From positions 19,244,412 to 19,308,411 of the forward strand of contig NC_084675.1 in assembly GCF_028389875.1 (NCBI RefSeq): a DNA stretch of 64,000 bases. The letters are read 5' to 3'. This document shows positions 46,901 to 59,938 of this stretch, piece by piece; the first letter of the stretch is position 1, and every line of letters starts with the position of its first letter. The notes below the pieces were generated by a model. It searched no databases. It saw only the letters and a list, made by a program, of their open reading frames with translations, and was not told the origin of the DNA. The position numbers and the translations under genes are program-made. Source of the stretch: Rhea pennata (taxonomy: Eukaryota; Chordata; Aves; Rheiformes; Rheidae).

Positions 46901-48409
46901 TAACCAAATCTTCTGTCTTATGAACATGACCTCACCCTTACGGCTGAGACTTGAAGAGCAGACTGATGGTGTGATGCATGCACAACTGGCTGTCAGTCTT
47001 CCACTCAATACCTTGAAGGTTCTGGGTTCTTCCACTTCATTTTTCCCTCTGCTGTTTCCTCCTTTGCTGAGATCTTCTGTAGTGAGATTCCTGTCTGATT
47101 ATATAATAAAACCATGAATTATTAACAGTGTATAAAATATTGACAAACTGTTCTCTGAGCTAGAACAGCTTTAAAGTATTGATTAGGAACTCAGAAAGTT
47201 ATAATTAGTTTCTGCATAAGACATAATTAAGGTGTTATTGTTTCTCTTCTAATGTTGTGATGGATAGAAGGTATTTATACCGAACTTTGAAATCTTTTTC
47301 AAATTAAGGCAATATGTTTATGGGTACTCCAGATAATGGGAAAATAAAGCATGATGGGGAAGTGTTTGCATTTTTAAAGAGCTCAGTTGGCAACATCTAC
47401 TCACTGTAGAACGAAATCATTTCAGATTTACTCTGAGGAAACTCCTGGACGTATAGATATGATTGACTTAGGCAGGGACAGAATCTCATCCCAGTTTTGT
47501 TAGAAATCAAACCAACACAACTGTACTTGTGTACATTTTGAACCTACTGCTTGATTGCAACCAAATTTGACTGGGGGGTACAATCTTGGAAATATTTAGT
47601 TTTTACAAGTTTTATACAAGTGCCAAGCATAAAACATTGCAATGTTAGTTTAGATCTTATTAGACATCATAAAATTCACACAAGAGTTCAATTTCAAGAT
47701 GGAATGACCCGAGAACTATTTTTTATCGGTTCTGCTGCTCACAAAGGGATTTATGCAGTCTTGGAGTTAGATGTTTTTATATCTCTTATGGAAATGTAAT
47801 TTTATTCAGTGGAACTCATTGCATGGGCCAGAGCATTCCCTGACAGCACAGATGCAATCGGTAGCGGAGACTCATTTTGCCTAACTTAATGCATCTTCCA
47901 GTGCTCTACAGCTGAACCACTTGTCTAGACTCCCTCTGCAGAAAATTGGGAGAAAGAGTTTCTGCTAAAGTATAATTCATCTGAGCAACTTGGGGAAGAG
48001 ACAAATCACTGTAGATGTTTAAAGTTAGGTAAGGTGAGTCCCATCTTCTGAGTGCAATGTCAGAGTGGAGCTAATATAAATGTCAGGTATTAGGAGCAGC
48101 AGGCTCTGCCAGGTAAGCGTCGGCCTGTAAATTGATCCAATTCTCCCGATCTGCCCGTTTCTGCTCTCCCTGCCTTTCTCTCCGCTGTTTGTAAGGAGAG
48201 AACAACGTGCAATGACATGCAGTAGGTCAAATCCAAGAATTGGGTGAGAACAAATATAATAGTTTCTGGGGTGTATTCTCTTTAGAGCGCCTCTCCTGGT
48301 GCTCTTTAAATACACATTATGTATTCCTTTGAAGCCTGCTCTTAGGCTGCTGACACATATTCAGAGAAAACAGAGCTGAAAGAGAATTCAAGAAGACAAC
48401 GCATCCACC

Positions 48410-48575
48410 CTTGTGCACCATGGTGGAATTAGCTGTGCCAAAAGTGTTCCTGATTAGATCTAGTTTGTTCTTGAGCCCCTCAGAGATGGAGATTCCCACA
48501 ACCTCCCTAAATAATCTATTTCAGTGTTGAGTTGTCCTTACGATTGCAATTCCTAATGTATAATAACCTTTTACA
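48410..48575 (-). mobile_element. Old CR1 LINE fragment
   Basis: Plus-strand text 'tgccaaaagtgttcctgatt', 'agtttgttcttgagcccctc', 'gagattcccacaacctccct' and 'aatctatttcagtg' follows antisense CR1 order. Highly diverged and lacking both the terminal 3' repeat and the upstream coding region, so older than the 36.9 kb copy. Confidence 0.65.
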
Positions 48576-50082
48576 ATCAGAAACCTGAAGCACAGAGAAA
48601 CTAAGGAATGTGTTGAATTCACAGACTCTGAAGAAGGGAGGGATTGTATAACGTACCTGGATATCTGCTGATTTGCTTTGGACAATATTTGTAAATTCTG
48701 GAAGTTTTGCACATTTTTGTTTGGGTTTCATAAACAGGGATTATGAACTTGGCATTTCTGTATTCCTGCATAACTCAGTTGGCCTGTTCCCATCGCCCAA
48801 GAGGGCCTAAAGGCAGAACTGAAGTGGCTTCCTTGAAGGCACATTTTTTTCTCCAGAAAAAAAAGAAAGAAATCTTACACAGCAACAGTCAAACAGTGCT
48901 ATATCCCTGACATTGGCACGGCATTGGATGCAGAGACTGAAACTGAGGTTTGGTTTTACTGAGCGGCCACTTTCCATGCACTCTCATGCCACATCGGCCC
49001 TTTCAGCTCCTTCCAGGGGCTACTTGGCCATCTTCCCTGCTGGATTTGACCCCTGAACCATGCACAAAGCTGTTCTTAACAGATCTGTATCTCTGAGCCT
49101 TTTCTTGGGGCATCTTGTCAGGATAAATTATTATATTAGATGGCTGTATCCAGGAAGGTGAATACAGAGCAAGGTGAGTGACAAGGGCCATGGTATATCC
49201 TAACAAACCATCCAGCCACAGTGTCAGTTGGTCATGACGGAAATTTTATCTAAAGGAATATTGTACTGAAGAAACTATGAAAAGCAGCTCATAAGCAATA
49301 TATTTTCAGATCTCCAGAACTGTCTTCAACAACTCGGCAAATGCATTAATTCTACCAGATAGTTAGGATTTCAACCTGGTTTGTAAGAAGAGGCTCTTAA
49401 ATTCCACCCTATAGGCCAAATCCACTCTGAAAACTACTGGCCAGCAGCAAAAAAGTGTAATATCCAGCTCTTGCTAATGTAAGAGGAGTCGGTATTGCTG
49501 CTGTGTCAGATGGCTGAGCAACGCACACCACGAACGTCTCCTGCGTTGTGAACCTAAGTTGAAAGTGCAGATCTATCAGCAGAGCAGATGCAGCAAAGCT
49601 CTGCCAGCCATTAATAGGCATGTGCGGCTGCTTTCATTATTTAACGTTTGTTTGAAAGTACCTCTCTCCCTTTCGCTTTCATGTGAGATATGAGCGTCCT
49701 CAGAGAGGGCACCGGTCCTGTGCAATCGCTATATACCTGCAAACACTTTAAAATGTCTCCCCATCCCTGGGAACAAAATAGGCCACCTAATTGAAAGCAA
49801 TTCTCTATGAGTGCTCCGTCATCCCTCTTCCCTTCCCAGCACTACGTTTTTATCGCATCTTTTGTTGGCCATACATCAGATGCACCCTCCTTGCTTGCTC
49901 TGGATAAAAACAATCCCCACTTCCCCTCAGCAAGCGTTAAAACCTCTTTGCAGAGCACGAGCACTAAATGAGAGCCGTGCTCAGCCTGCGTACTTTAGAA
50001 GGCAGGGATATTTCAAGAGACTAAATTAATCCCTCACATTTTCAAAGTGCATGGCACAGATTTGAACTCCAACTCCCCCAAT

Positions 50083-50170
50083 GGTTAAAGCAAGAACAGG
50101 CATTGAGCTCCCCTGGGTTTAATTCCTGACTCTTTCCCCGAGCCACAGGGTGACACGTGGCAAATCTCCG
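50083..50170 (+). repeat. MIR-like fragment, sense
   Basis: 'atggttaaagcaagaacagg', then 'gagctcccctgggtttaatt', 'cctgactctttccccgagcc' and 'gtgacacgtggcaaatc' match the 'gtggttaagagc..cctgggttcaaatcc..ctgtgtgacc..gcaagtc' order of MIR/CORE-SINE heads. Confidence 0.5.
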
Positions 50171-53100
50171 CTGCGCTCTGGTCCGCGGGCAGTGGGGTGG
50201 CAGCCTGTGCGTCTGCGGTCCTGCCGGGTGTGTCTTCCTACCGTTGCTTGGGGCAATGTTTTTTCCAATCCCCTAACTGGAAAGGCTGGAGCTGTACAAG
50301 AAAAAAATCCGCAGAATGCAGCATTTTAGGAGTACACACTGACTCTCGCTCCTTAAAAATGTGTCGCATGGGCAAAGAGTGCAGCTGTGCTGATGTTAAA
50401 TTGCATCTCTGAGTGCTCTTTGCTTCGAGCTAGCAGCGTTTATGGGCTTAAAGGACTGAACACGCCGGGGATGTTGTAGCTGTGGGAGAACAGCAGCCAA
50501 GAGCGGGAGGAATGGCCACAAAAAGCAGCTGCGTTGCTGCTTTGCCAGGCCATAGGTGCCCTCGGAGTGGGCGGCGAGCGAGCTGGAAAGCCACCGATTC
50601 TGCCAAGTGTGGTGTGCCAGGCCGCCTCGCATGCAGGCAACGCTTGCAGGTGCAACAGCCCTTGCCCATGTCTTTACGTCCTCTGGGTCTGAGCGGCGAT
50701 GTGTTGCTGCTCCCAGCTTGAGTGCACGGCCCTACGGCAGGGCTGCGTCTGCAACGGGAACCCGCCGTGGGGCTGCTGTCCCAGTCCCAGTCCTTACATC
50801 GGCACCTACAAGGGCATGAACGGGACATGTACAGGAATTTCTGCTCCACAACCTCTTTACTCTTTAAAACAGAGAGAAATATGTCTCTATGGCCAACAGC
50901 CAAGTGCTCCCTCAGCTGTGTCTGTGGCAGCGCAAGTCACAGCAGATGTTTTGTTTCAGGGATTTAGAGTTTCTCCTCATCTTTGCTTTCTCCATCAACC
51001 TTTTCTTACGTGGTATTCCCAGCTGCACAGACAGCCCTTTCCTTCAAAGCAGAGGAAACTTTTGGCCATGTAGGTAGACCAAGAAATTCCAGCTCGCAGT
51101 TCCCAGATAGGCTCAGGGTGATGAATCCATTCAAAATCAATGCTCCCTATCAGCGACAAAATTGTTGTTGCAGGAAGAAAGTCACTCGCAGCTGCTGGGT
51201 TTGATGGCTCCCTCTTTCCTGGCCGTTTACCTGGAGGGCTTGGACTCCAGCTAAGGGGGAATGATTTAATCCAAAATGGAGGTGACAGCACAAAGCAAAG
51301 GTTCAGAGCAGGTTACATCTAAAAATGGAGGCAGAGCCTTCTCGGAAGGCAAGATGGGAGCTGGTGATCTGATGCGGACGTTCCCTCGGCTGCCGCAACG
51401 GGCTCCTCCTAATCGAGGTTGCCCTCCCAGGGAACGCAATATCTCTCTGTAGCAAAAAGTCAGAGAGAGGTGCGCTTCCAAAGAGCTATTATTTGAAGGC
51501 AACAAGTAACAACATGTCTTGCTGCATTTCCCCCAGTTTGGGTACAAATACAATATCTTCTACGTGTATAGGCAGAGGACACTCTGAACTGAAAAATCTT
51601 GTCTCCTGCAATGCTGCACAATACATTTTACATCATTATTAAGCACCCACTTCCGCAGCTCTCCTACGAGTAGCAATTGTCTGCCTGGCTTTCACGATGA
51701 GGATGGGATCAGCAGACGTGTACATCAGCAGTATTTTTGAAGGCTATATTGCGAAAGTAGGCATGCACATGAACTTATTTTAATTTCAGAATGGAAATCC
51801 TACTGCGCCATTCGCACTTTGGGCCAGACAAAAATGTTTCCCTATTGGGGAGGGGGTGAAAATTGCTACATTCACATAAACAAGACTATGGCTACACCGC
51901 TTTCAGACACATTATGGAAATTAATTTCTTCCTGTCTTCCCCTTCCTTCTTGAAGATATACAGGTGCATTTATCTTAATGTCATAAAGCCAATGCTGAGT
52001 TAATTGTTTTGTCTAACTTACTGTGCATTTTTGATGGGCTGATTTTTTTTAGCTTACTTACCTTGCGGATAGTCACTGTCTTTAAATTCTTAAAAAATCC
52101 CTCCTATACTCTTCCTTAAAGGAGGATTCAGCAGCAACAGTTGCCACCTGTTTCTTCCCATGTGCTCTTTTTCCTTTCTTCTTTTTAAATGCTTGACACA
52201 ACCGAGCAGAGATGACTTTCCATTTTCTCCATGTGTGGCACTGCTCAGTGGCAGCTGCTAAAAGAAAAGCCCCATCATAATCAGTGTGTTTTGCCTGTAG
52301 CATAAGGCATTTCAGAAACATTGAAAAGCTGAAAGGAAACAGAAGATAAGTTGGAAATCATGAGCTGAAATGTGCACTTCCATTTCAGAGATTAAATTAG
52401 AAAAATATATTATCATGAATTTAAAACAGTATCATCAGCCAGCTTGACAGCTCATCTGGGCTCACACTGTGCTGTTATTGAAGGGACTTGGGCTAGAGTC
52501 CAGCTGTAGGATCCTCAGGTGTCTGATATTCAAAGGCTGGATCAAGCTTTGGGGCAGTTCTGCTCAGTGGGGAGGAGAAGAGGTTTCTGCTGGAGCAACC
52601 TGCTGACTGTAGCACTTTGAAAACTCAATGACAGGCCAGCATTATCATTATAAAGTGCTGCTGACCCATCAAGAGCGAAGAGGAATAGGAACATAATGGA
52701 GAAAAATTTGCGCAGCTGGAAAAGCTGAGATCAAGTAAAACAGCCCCAGAGAGGAGCTAACATGCAGGTAGGTGTAAAGGAAAAACGTTTACTGGTCATT
52801 CAGATCTGTTCCTTAGGTAACACGGCAGAAGTTGCATGGCTTTAGGCTACATTCAGGCAATCCCTAAGGAACAGCATACAGGAAGAAAACTGGAGGAAGT
52901 CTTAAATATCTCAACTGATGTGTCCCTGGAATTGCTGCAGAGTTAAAGCAGGGATTAAAACTGGGGCTCCCTGGGGAACATACTCACCCTCATGGTGGGA
53001 TTGGACTTCCCTGTGGTCTCTAGCTCCATTTTTCATTCCTTCAATGGCTCCATAGAAGTCAACAACTCTCAGAAAAGCTTTACAGGAAAGATAATAAAAA

Positions 53101-53350
53101 TCTCAAAAATTTTCTGCATTCCCTGGTGCTGGTGGTAAAGATGATGATTTTTGTTTTCACCTAAGGCTACTCCATTCCTCACATTAGAGCTGGAATTCTT
53201 GTTTATCATTTCCATACTTCCCCCTTCTTACAGTTTTCTTCACATAGACAATAGAATATGTGAAGAGACCACTGATGACCCCTCTTTTTGGAGAAAGCCG
53301 GAAGAAATGGAAGCAGAATGTCTCATTTAAGAGACAAGTTAGGCAGATGT

Positions 53351-53400
53351 CTTCATTTCATCATCTCTAAAATGGGAAAAAAGATTTGGCCTTGACTGAT
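53351..53400 (+). repeat. Possible short MIR-like fragment
   Basis: 'ttcatttcatcatctctaaa' followed by atgggaaaa resembles the 'cagtttcctcatctgtaaaatgggg' segment of MIR. Too short to be sure. Confidence 0.25.
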
Positions 53401-56259
53401 AGGGTATCTCATCTAGCTACAGCTGCTTGTACAGCTTTCATGATGCCAATCGTCTGTGCAGAGAACTCAGCAGAAGTCCTCAGAAGAAGTTCATTTATGT
53501 ATTGATGAGACAATCAAGCAGCAAGGCTGAGCAAAGAAGGAAGGCTGCATGTTTGAAGGCAGTTGAAGGACAGGATTGAGAGGTCAGAAACACAACTAAC
53601 TAACTCACCGTGACATAACAGGTTACTGTGCACCAGCAGAATGAGCTAGGCCAACCATACTATTTGGTCACTATATGTGTAAGGTACAATACGTGAGCTT
53701 AAACCTCTTCATTTCTTGGAATCTGTCCCTGCAAGTAGAGAAGTACTGTGCACAGGATATGAAAATAACTTCAAGAAGTTGAACTAGACCAGAGAAGTGT
53801 TATCCAGGGAAGAGGCTGCTTCACAGCTTTCTTGGAATGAGAAAGATGCTATTCAAGATTATTTAACAAAGAGAATAATGAGAGGAGATGTCGGCAGGCT
53901 GAACATATGGAAGGGGGTTAGTTGTCTTCAGAAAAATTAAAAATAGGTAGCTTGTTGTGCCAAATTTTCCTGGTTTCTATCACATACAGTCTCAAAATCT
54001 AGCAAGAAACTCACTGGGAAGATACACAAAACTGAGGAGCAAAGCAGCACAAACTATACAGGTAGAGTTACTGAGTAAAGGCTATTTTGAAGATCTGAAC
54101 ATCAAACTACTACTGGAGATCAGAGCCTGATCAGAGAATAGCCATGGTTCAGATGTTATTTCTTTCTTCAAAAATAGCCAAAGGAAATCCTCTTCCTCTT
54201 TGAGCAATTGCAGTAGTGTGACTTTCAGCACAGTGACTCCACAGTACAGAAACATGAGAGAGACATCGTTCCTGTCTCAGCAGGCCCGTGGAGGCGATGG
54301 TGTGCAAGGACGGCACCCTCGGTGTGACACTTCACCGGGAAGAACTCAGCACCTACAAGTTGTAAAATACAAAAATGCTGAAACAGAGTATCTGGGTTCA
54401 GGGTAATAAAATAAGTTTCATCCCTCGCAGAAGAAGCAAGTGAAGTGGTGAGATTCATGAGCCAGGTGAAGAAAGAGATGCTTCTGCCTGAAGGGCAGTC
54501 AGTGCAGTGCTATAAGATTCCTGCCGTAGCCATAAAGGGAGAAGAATTCCTACAGACCTACACTTCGAGGGTTCACTTTATTTTTATGTCCATCAAAACA
54601 AATATCAATGTTTTTGGTGACAATACTTGCAGAATAGGTTGTGATGCTACATTAGCATAAGCAGCAGAATTTTGGTCTTTTACTATCAGTGGGAAAAATC
54701 ACCAAGGGTCTTCTTTCCTCATCAAGAAAAAAAACATGAGAAGTCTGGAGGACACTCAATAAAGCAGCAAGACCCACAAAAAAATTCCCTTGAAAGAAGA
54801 CTCAGAGCCTGCCAGTCCTTCAGTCAAGAGCTATATTGACTGGCTCCATTTGCACCGAATAGGATGACAGATTGCTGAGAACCATGAGTTTACATCTGGA
54901 AAATAGCACCAGTTCTTGCCTATTTACTCTTTCTTTGGCCACATAGGAACAAGATGCATATATCTGTAATTATTTCCTATACAATAGAGATGCATGGACA
55001 TTTATTTCAGAACTGCAGATTACTTGCTGCCAAGATGAGTGCAGTTTGAAGCACTCACATAGCACAGTACTGAGGCATTTTCTCCTGCCAGCCATCTCCT
55101 AAGTAAGAACCCAAATGATGTCTTTGGACAGACTCATCCAAGCTGGGGAGCTGTTTCATAGGAAGAAGGTTTGTAATACGAAAGAGAGAAGATTAAAGGA
55201 GGAGTTTGGCTATAGGCTTGGTTTTACCAACTTCACTCCTCTTGAACAAGGAGCCAGCCCCTGCATAGCTGATGTCTCTGATGACCCGCTGAGCGGGGTA
55301 ACGTGAGGAAAATGAACACAACTGGCATTAGCTCTGTAGTACACATTGGTACTATATAGCTCATTAGAACTGTACACAGAGAACAGCATGGCCCTTCGTT
55401 CAAGGAGCTCACATGGACTAATTACAGCTTTCATCTAATTGATTTTTCCTTTGGACATTTCATATTTCTCCAGTAGTGATTTTAATATCGTGAACTGGCT
55501 GTTTGACTTCCCGTTCCAGATCCATTCTGGGCTCCATTCAAAATTATGATACAGTTCCAAAACTTTGAGCATAAGCCAAGTTCTCTCTTTCCCAAACTGG
55601 CAGTCGGCATGGAAGGCAGTGAACATATTTTTCACAGTTATGCATCTTGCATCTGACTCAGGTTGTTGTTATTATGCAGTAAGTGTTTCAGTCTGAACAT
55701 TAAAGAAAAGAAAAATGTTCAGGTCCTAAGGGGGGAATAAAATCCACTAATCCAACATAGGCTTTATTTACTTGTTGACTACCAACTGGTGTTGAGAACG
55801 GCAGGACTCCCAGAGCTTCAAACAGGATTAGAGAGTAGGAAATAGGACATTTATTTCAATTCAGATTCTTATTTAAGTCTTTATTCTAGCTACACAGCTA
55901 GGTATTTGGACATCTGGTGAAAATTCTTGGCTGTATACAAGCTCTGAAAATGTTGTTAATCTTTAAAATCAATATTATATTTAGGAAATTGCTCACCTAC
56001 TTGTAAATTTGTGACTGCTAATTCATTCATATGCCATTTCATGAGTCATTAACTATGTAGGAAAAGGCATTACTTTCTCTTTATCACTCTTGGACAACTT
56101 ACTCCACCCCTATATTCATTAATGTGTAAATTACGTTATTATTATTTACTCATATCAACTGGAAGGTTTTAAAAAAATTCGTAAGTAATTCCCATAACTG
56201 TGATTCAAGTGCTGGTTAAAAAGTGCTTGAGCAGACCTTACTGGTTATATACAAGTATG

Positions 56260-56333
56260 CTGGGCACTGACAGTGGGAGAGCAGTCACTTTGCTCTCACA
56301 GGACAAGTCGTTCCACCTGTGATCAGTGCCCAG
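56260..56333. repeat. Inverted repeat with two inner stems
   Basis: A perfect 11-bp outer stem (ctgggcactga at 56260-56270 with tcagtgcccag at 56323-56333) encloses an inner hairpin gagagca/tgctctc (56277-56297) and a second stem tcacagg/cctgtga (56296-56322). The inner stems share two bases, so only slightly shortened forms can coexist. Confidence 0.7.
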
Positions 56334-59300
56334 AATTTCATACTGTTAAAATAATAAGTTGAATTTGATTTGCTTAAGAATCAGAAGGCTTGAAATAGAC
56401 TGTCGAAATGAAACAATGGAGCTGTTGCTGTAATTTCCTAAAGCTGCTATATTTGATTTGCCTGTAACTCTGTTAAGTGTCTTGGCAAACCTTTAATTTG
56501 AAATTTGTAGAGGCTGAGCATCACACCCTGCTAGGCCTATCAACAGATGGAAGAACTACTAGAGGCAAAATGTATATCTTCGTGCTACAATTTTTTTTAT
56601 CATAATATTAATCCATTGAAATTATTAGTAAACTCTAAGACTGATATTTATTTGCAGTGGACAGTGCCCCTGGAAAAGTGTGGGAGTCATACACAGGGGA
56701 TGGAGCTTGCTTGGCATGGGCTGCTTTTTGTTGTAGAAAACACGAAAGCTGGTTGTAAACACGGAAATCAGGATTGTGTCCCACAGAGCAGAGAGTTTGG
56801 AAAATGTTAAACTGGTAGGATTGCAAATATGCTGTTGTGCCCAGGGAGATCTCCCCCATCCCCTGAACTCAGACAAGAGCAGTCAGCCTCCTGTGCTGGG
56901 ACGTGGAGGACCAAACATGGAGGTTACAGAGCCAGTCATGCGTCCTAGATGCCCCTACCTGGGGAAGTGAAGCCCCTCACTATCTTTGGGCTACTCGGAG
57001 CCAGCCAAGCCTGGACCGCTGTGCAGGCCCTTCTCCTTTGCACTATTGTCCTCGTTTCCGAAATGAGATCCTCGCTGTGCTAGATTCAACTCAAGGACTG
57101 GCCAAGCCAAAGGCAAAATACCCATTAACTTCAGTTGGAAGCTTGCCTGGCATCCAGTGCATATATAATGCCCAAACTGACTGGAAGAAACTTAAATAAA
57201 GAAATCCGTGTATTTTCTCTTTACTCAGCTTATTAACCTTTTCTTCATGAATCATCAATCTTGGAGGTAACTAAATCACTTTTGGACTGAGCTGGTATTA
57301 CTTTTTACTAAAATCATTCCCTTCTATGCAGGTGCCTGTGAAACCCACACAACTGGCGTATCCCGGCCTTGCGCCCGTGCCCTCAGGCAAGCAGGCAGAG
57401 TATCAGACGCTCCCATCCCCACCAAACTCACGTGGCTGTTCTTTCCCGTGGGGATGTTTCATCCATCTTCTCCAAGGGTTACTGAGGAAGTCTCGTTACA
57501 AGCAAAGGTCTTTAACCGCAAGTAGATCCCAGAGAACTATTTGCTCTCATTGCCTTCTGTGTGCTGATATTGTTTTATTTTCAAAAACACCTCTGCAATA
57601 TGCTGTGGGCTGAAGGAAAAATACAAGTGGAGGTGAACCTTAATGTACAACACAGATACAAAATGAAATTCAGTCATGCAGAAAGTGCCGACAACTTATT
57701 ATACATGAATGGGATGTGAAGTACGTTTTATCTAATCCCAAGGCATTTAAAAATAACTATTCAGCATCTTCTCACCTGGTATCTGTCATCTTATTGATTT
57801 TGAGCTGACTTTTGCAGATTGACTCCATCTGCCAGTTTGGTTGTCATGCTTTGGAGTCCTCAACTGCACAGAAAATGGTGCCATTGCCATTATCAGAGAT
57901 GTTTTTAATGTAACTGGTGTAAGGTGAACTAGAACAATACCCCAGAATGAGAACAATTAATAATATCATCCAGCTGGGAATAGTGAGCAACACTTATAGC
58001 TGAGCTCTTCTGCTATGGGATGAAAAACCTGGACTAACCAACTATACAACCAGCAGAAAATATTTTCATTTGGAACAATATTTTTGTCAATTTTAACTGT
58101 GTAACATGGTCAAACAGAAAAGAAATATCAGGTCACTTATTACACCAATTTATCTGCCAGCTAAGTTGTTTCTTTTGAGGCCTTCTGGCAACAGTCAAAA
58201 CTTCCTAAGATACCTTTCAGATTGCCCCCAGATTTTCTTTCAAGTGTATCATTCTTTGCAATGAAGTATAAGCCTACATCAAGGCAAAACACCAGGGCAG
58301 ACGAAGAAAAAAAGAGGTAAAACTTTGCAGATATGGGAGTAAAATGAGAGCACCTCTCACAAAAGTGGAATTTCATTTCTGAGTTGGTTCACTGAATCAT
58401 GAACTCAGGCTAAAAGGGTTCTTTGTGCACCTAGTGAGCAAGAGTGTCTGGGGGAGGGAAGTCTGGCTGCGTGATTTTGCTGTGCTAGTTTATGTTTAAT
58501 ACAATCTTCAGTCATGACAAATTTATGCAGCGCGAGAACATTTCAAACACAGCAAACTCTAATGCTATCCAAATATCTCAGTGTTCTACAAACACCATGG
58601 ACAGAGTTCAAATATATCTTGGGGAAACATAAAAGTTTAAGCACCACAAAATCCTGACGTTATATGGCTGTTCCCTGATAAACATCTGCACTGGCGTGGG
58701 TAGTTCCAGAGTGAGTGTTATTACGCGACTGCTTAGGGTATCCAAGTACCATGAAACAGTGGTTGAAGAGCAGGATGCTGCACCGCAGCGACGGCTCGGG
58801 CTCCTTCCGGAGCACCACCCGCTTGCTAAGGCGGTTCCTTGAGGCGTCTGTGCAAGCACACGTGAAAGCACTCTCAGCAAAAGACCAAATTTTACCTTGG
58901 GTCTGAAATATGCAACTCAACACAAAACACTTGCTGATCTATATCCAGAGTGGGATTTAACCCTCATAAAAGTAGGTTAGGGAAAAACCTCTACCAAGTT
59001 AAGTGTATCTGAGGTTGAAATTGATATTCCAGCCTTACTGGCTGCCTGTGTGTTAGATGTGCGCTGGGTTTTAGATTTGTGACTGCAGTGTGGTGCAAAT
59101 GCTTAGGCATAAAGGACGCAAGATGTGGGAGATTTCAGATTTGTAGAAGAGTATTGAAAATCCCCTCTGATTGTTCTTTAAATAATTTTCCCAGTTAGGC
59201 AGGAAAACATCCAAAGATCTTTAAAAGCGTTCCTTCACACAGTAAATGATCTCTGAATTTCCAGTGGGCTGAAAGGATGATGCATTTCAGCATAACTGGA

Positions 59301-59910
59301 GGGATGCTGAATGAAGGATTCAACACCCAGCTACTATATCTTTTTCTTCGGTTAATTCATCTGTTCTTCTTTCCCTCCCCAGCACAAGGATGCCTTCCTC
59401 ATGTTGCTATGCTTTTGCACTCATTTATTTTTGTGCGTATTCAGAGCCCCTCTATCTCTGAGCATAGAAGTGTCAGCTGTTATCCAGTTACTCACGTGAA
59501 TCTGTATGTTCATAAAATCAGCAGATTTTGGCTGAGGTGTGTTTCTCACTATGAGGCATGTAGCAAGTCAATAGCATAGAGGGACAACAGGATGCCTGAA
59601 AAGAAAGTCAAAGGCAACATGAGAGGCAATGAAGAAGTGTATAGAAAAGCTATTTGTCTTCAAAACATCACATTTGTACAGATTTTTTTTTTTTTTTTAA
59701 GTGCCTGTGTTTGCTTTGCATCCTTAGAGAATGCAATCAGTTAACTGTGCTTAAGCCCGTGTTTCCCAGGCTCATCGGTGTGGTGGTCCTCTCCTGAGTG
59801 AGCAGTGTGGCTCCCGCACTCACTGGCTAGCCTGCAGCAAGGGCCATGCTGATGGGACGCACAGGGATTTCCTCTGGGCCTGGACACTAGCTCAGGCCCA
59901 GAGCTCATTA

Positions 59911-59938
59911 GCTTGAGGTCATGCCCATGAGCTCAAGC
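59911..59938. repeat. Short hairpin, 12-bp stem and 4-nt loop
   Basis: gcttgaggtcat, loop gccc, atgagctcaagc: one mismatch in twelve pairs. Confidence 0.7.

Larger units (their letters stand above)
37206..48409. other. Gene-poor AT-rich DNA, 37.2-48.4 kb
   Basis: No coding exon recognised. Contains blocks of TAAT/ATTA-rich unique sequence (for example 41210-41400 and 42000-42480) that look like candidate conserved enhancers, and a C12 run at 43512-43523. Frames up to 143 codons (40127-39696, minus) show no known motif. Confidence 0.45.

Noticed and set aside
50448-50903. 151-codon minus-strand frame in a GC-richer patch
   Set aside because: Several overlapping frames on both strands, no motif, no clear splice or start context.
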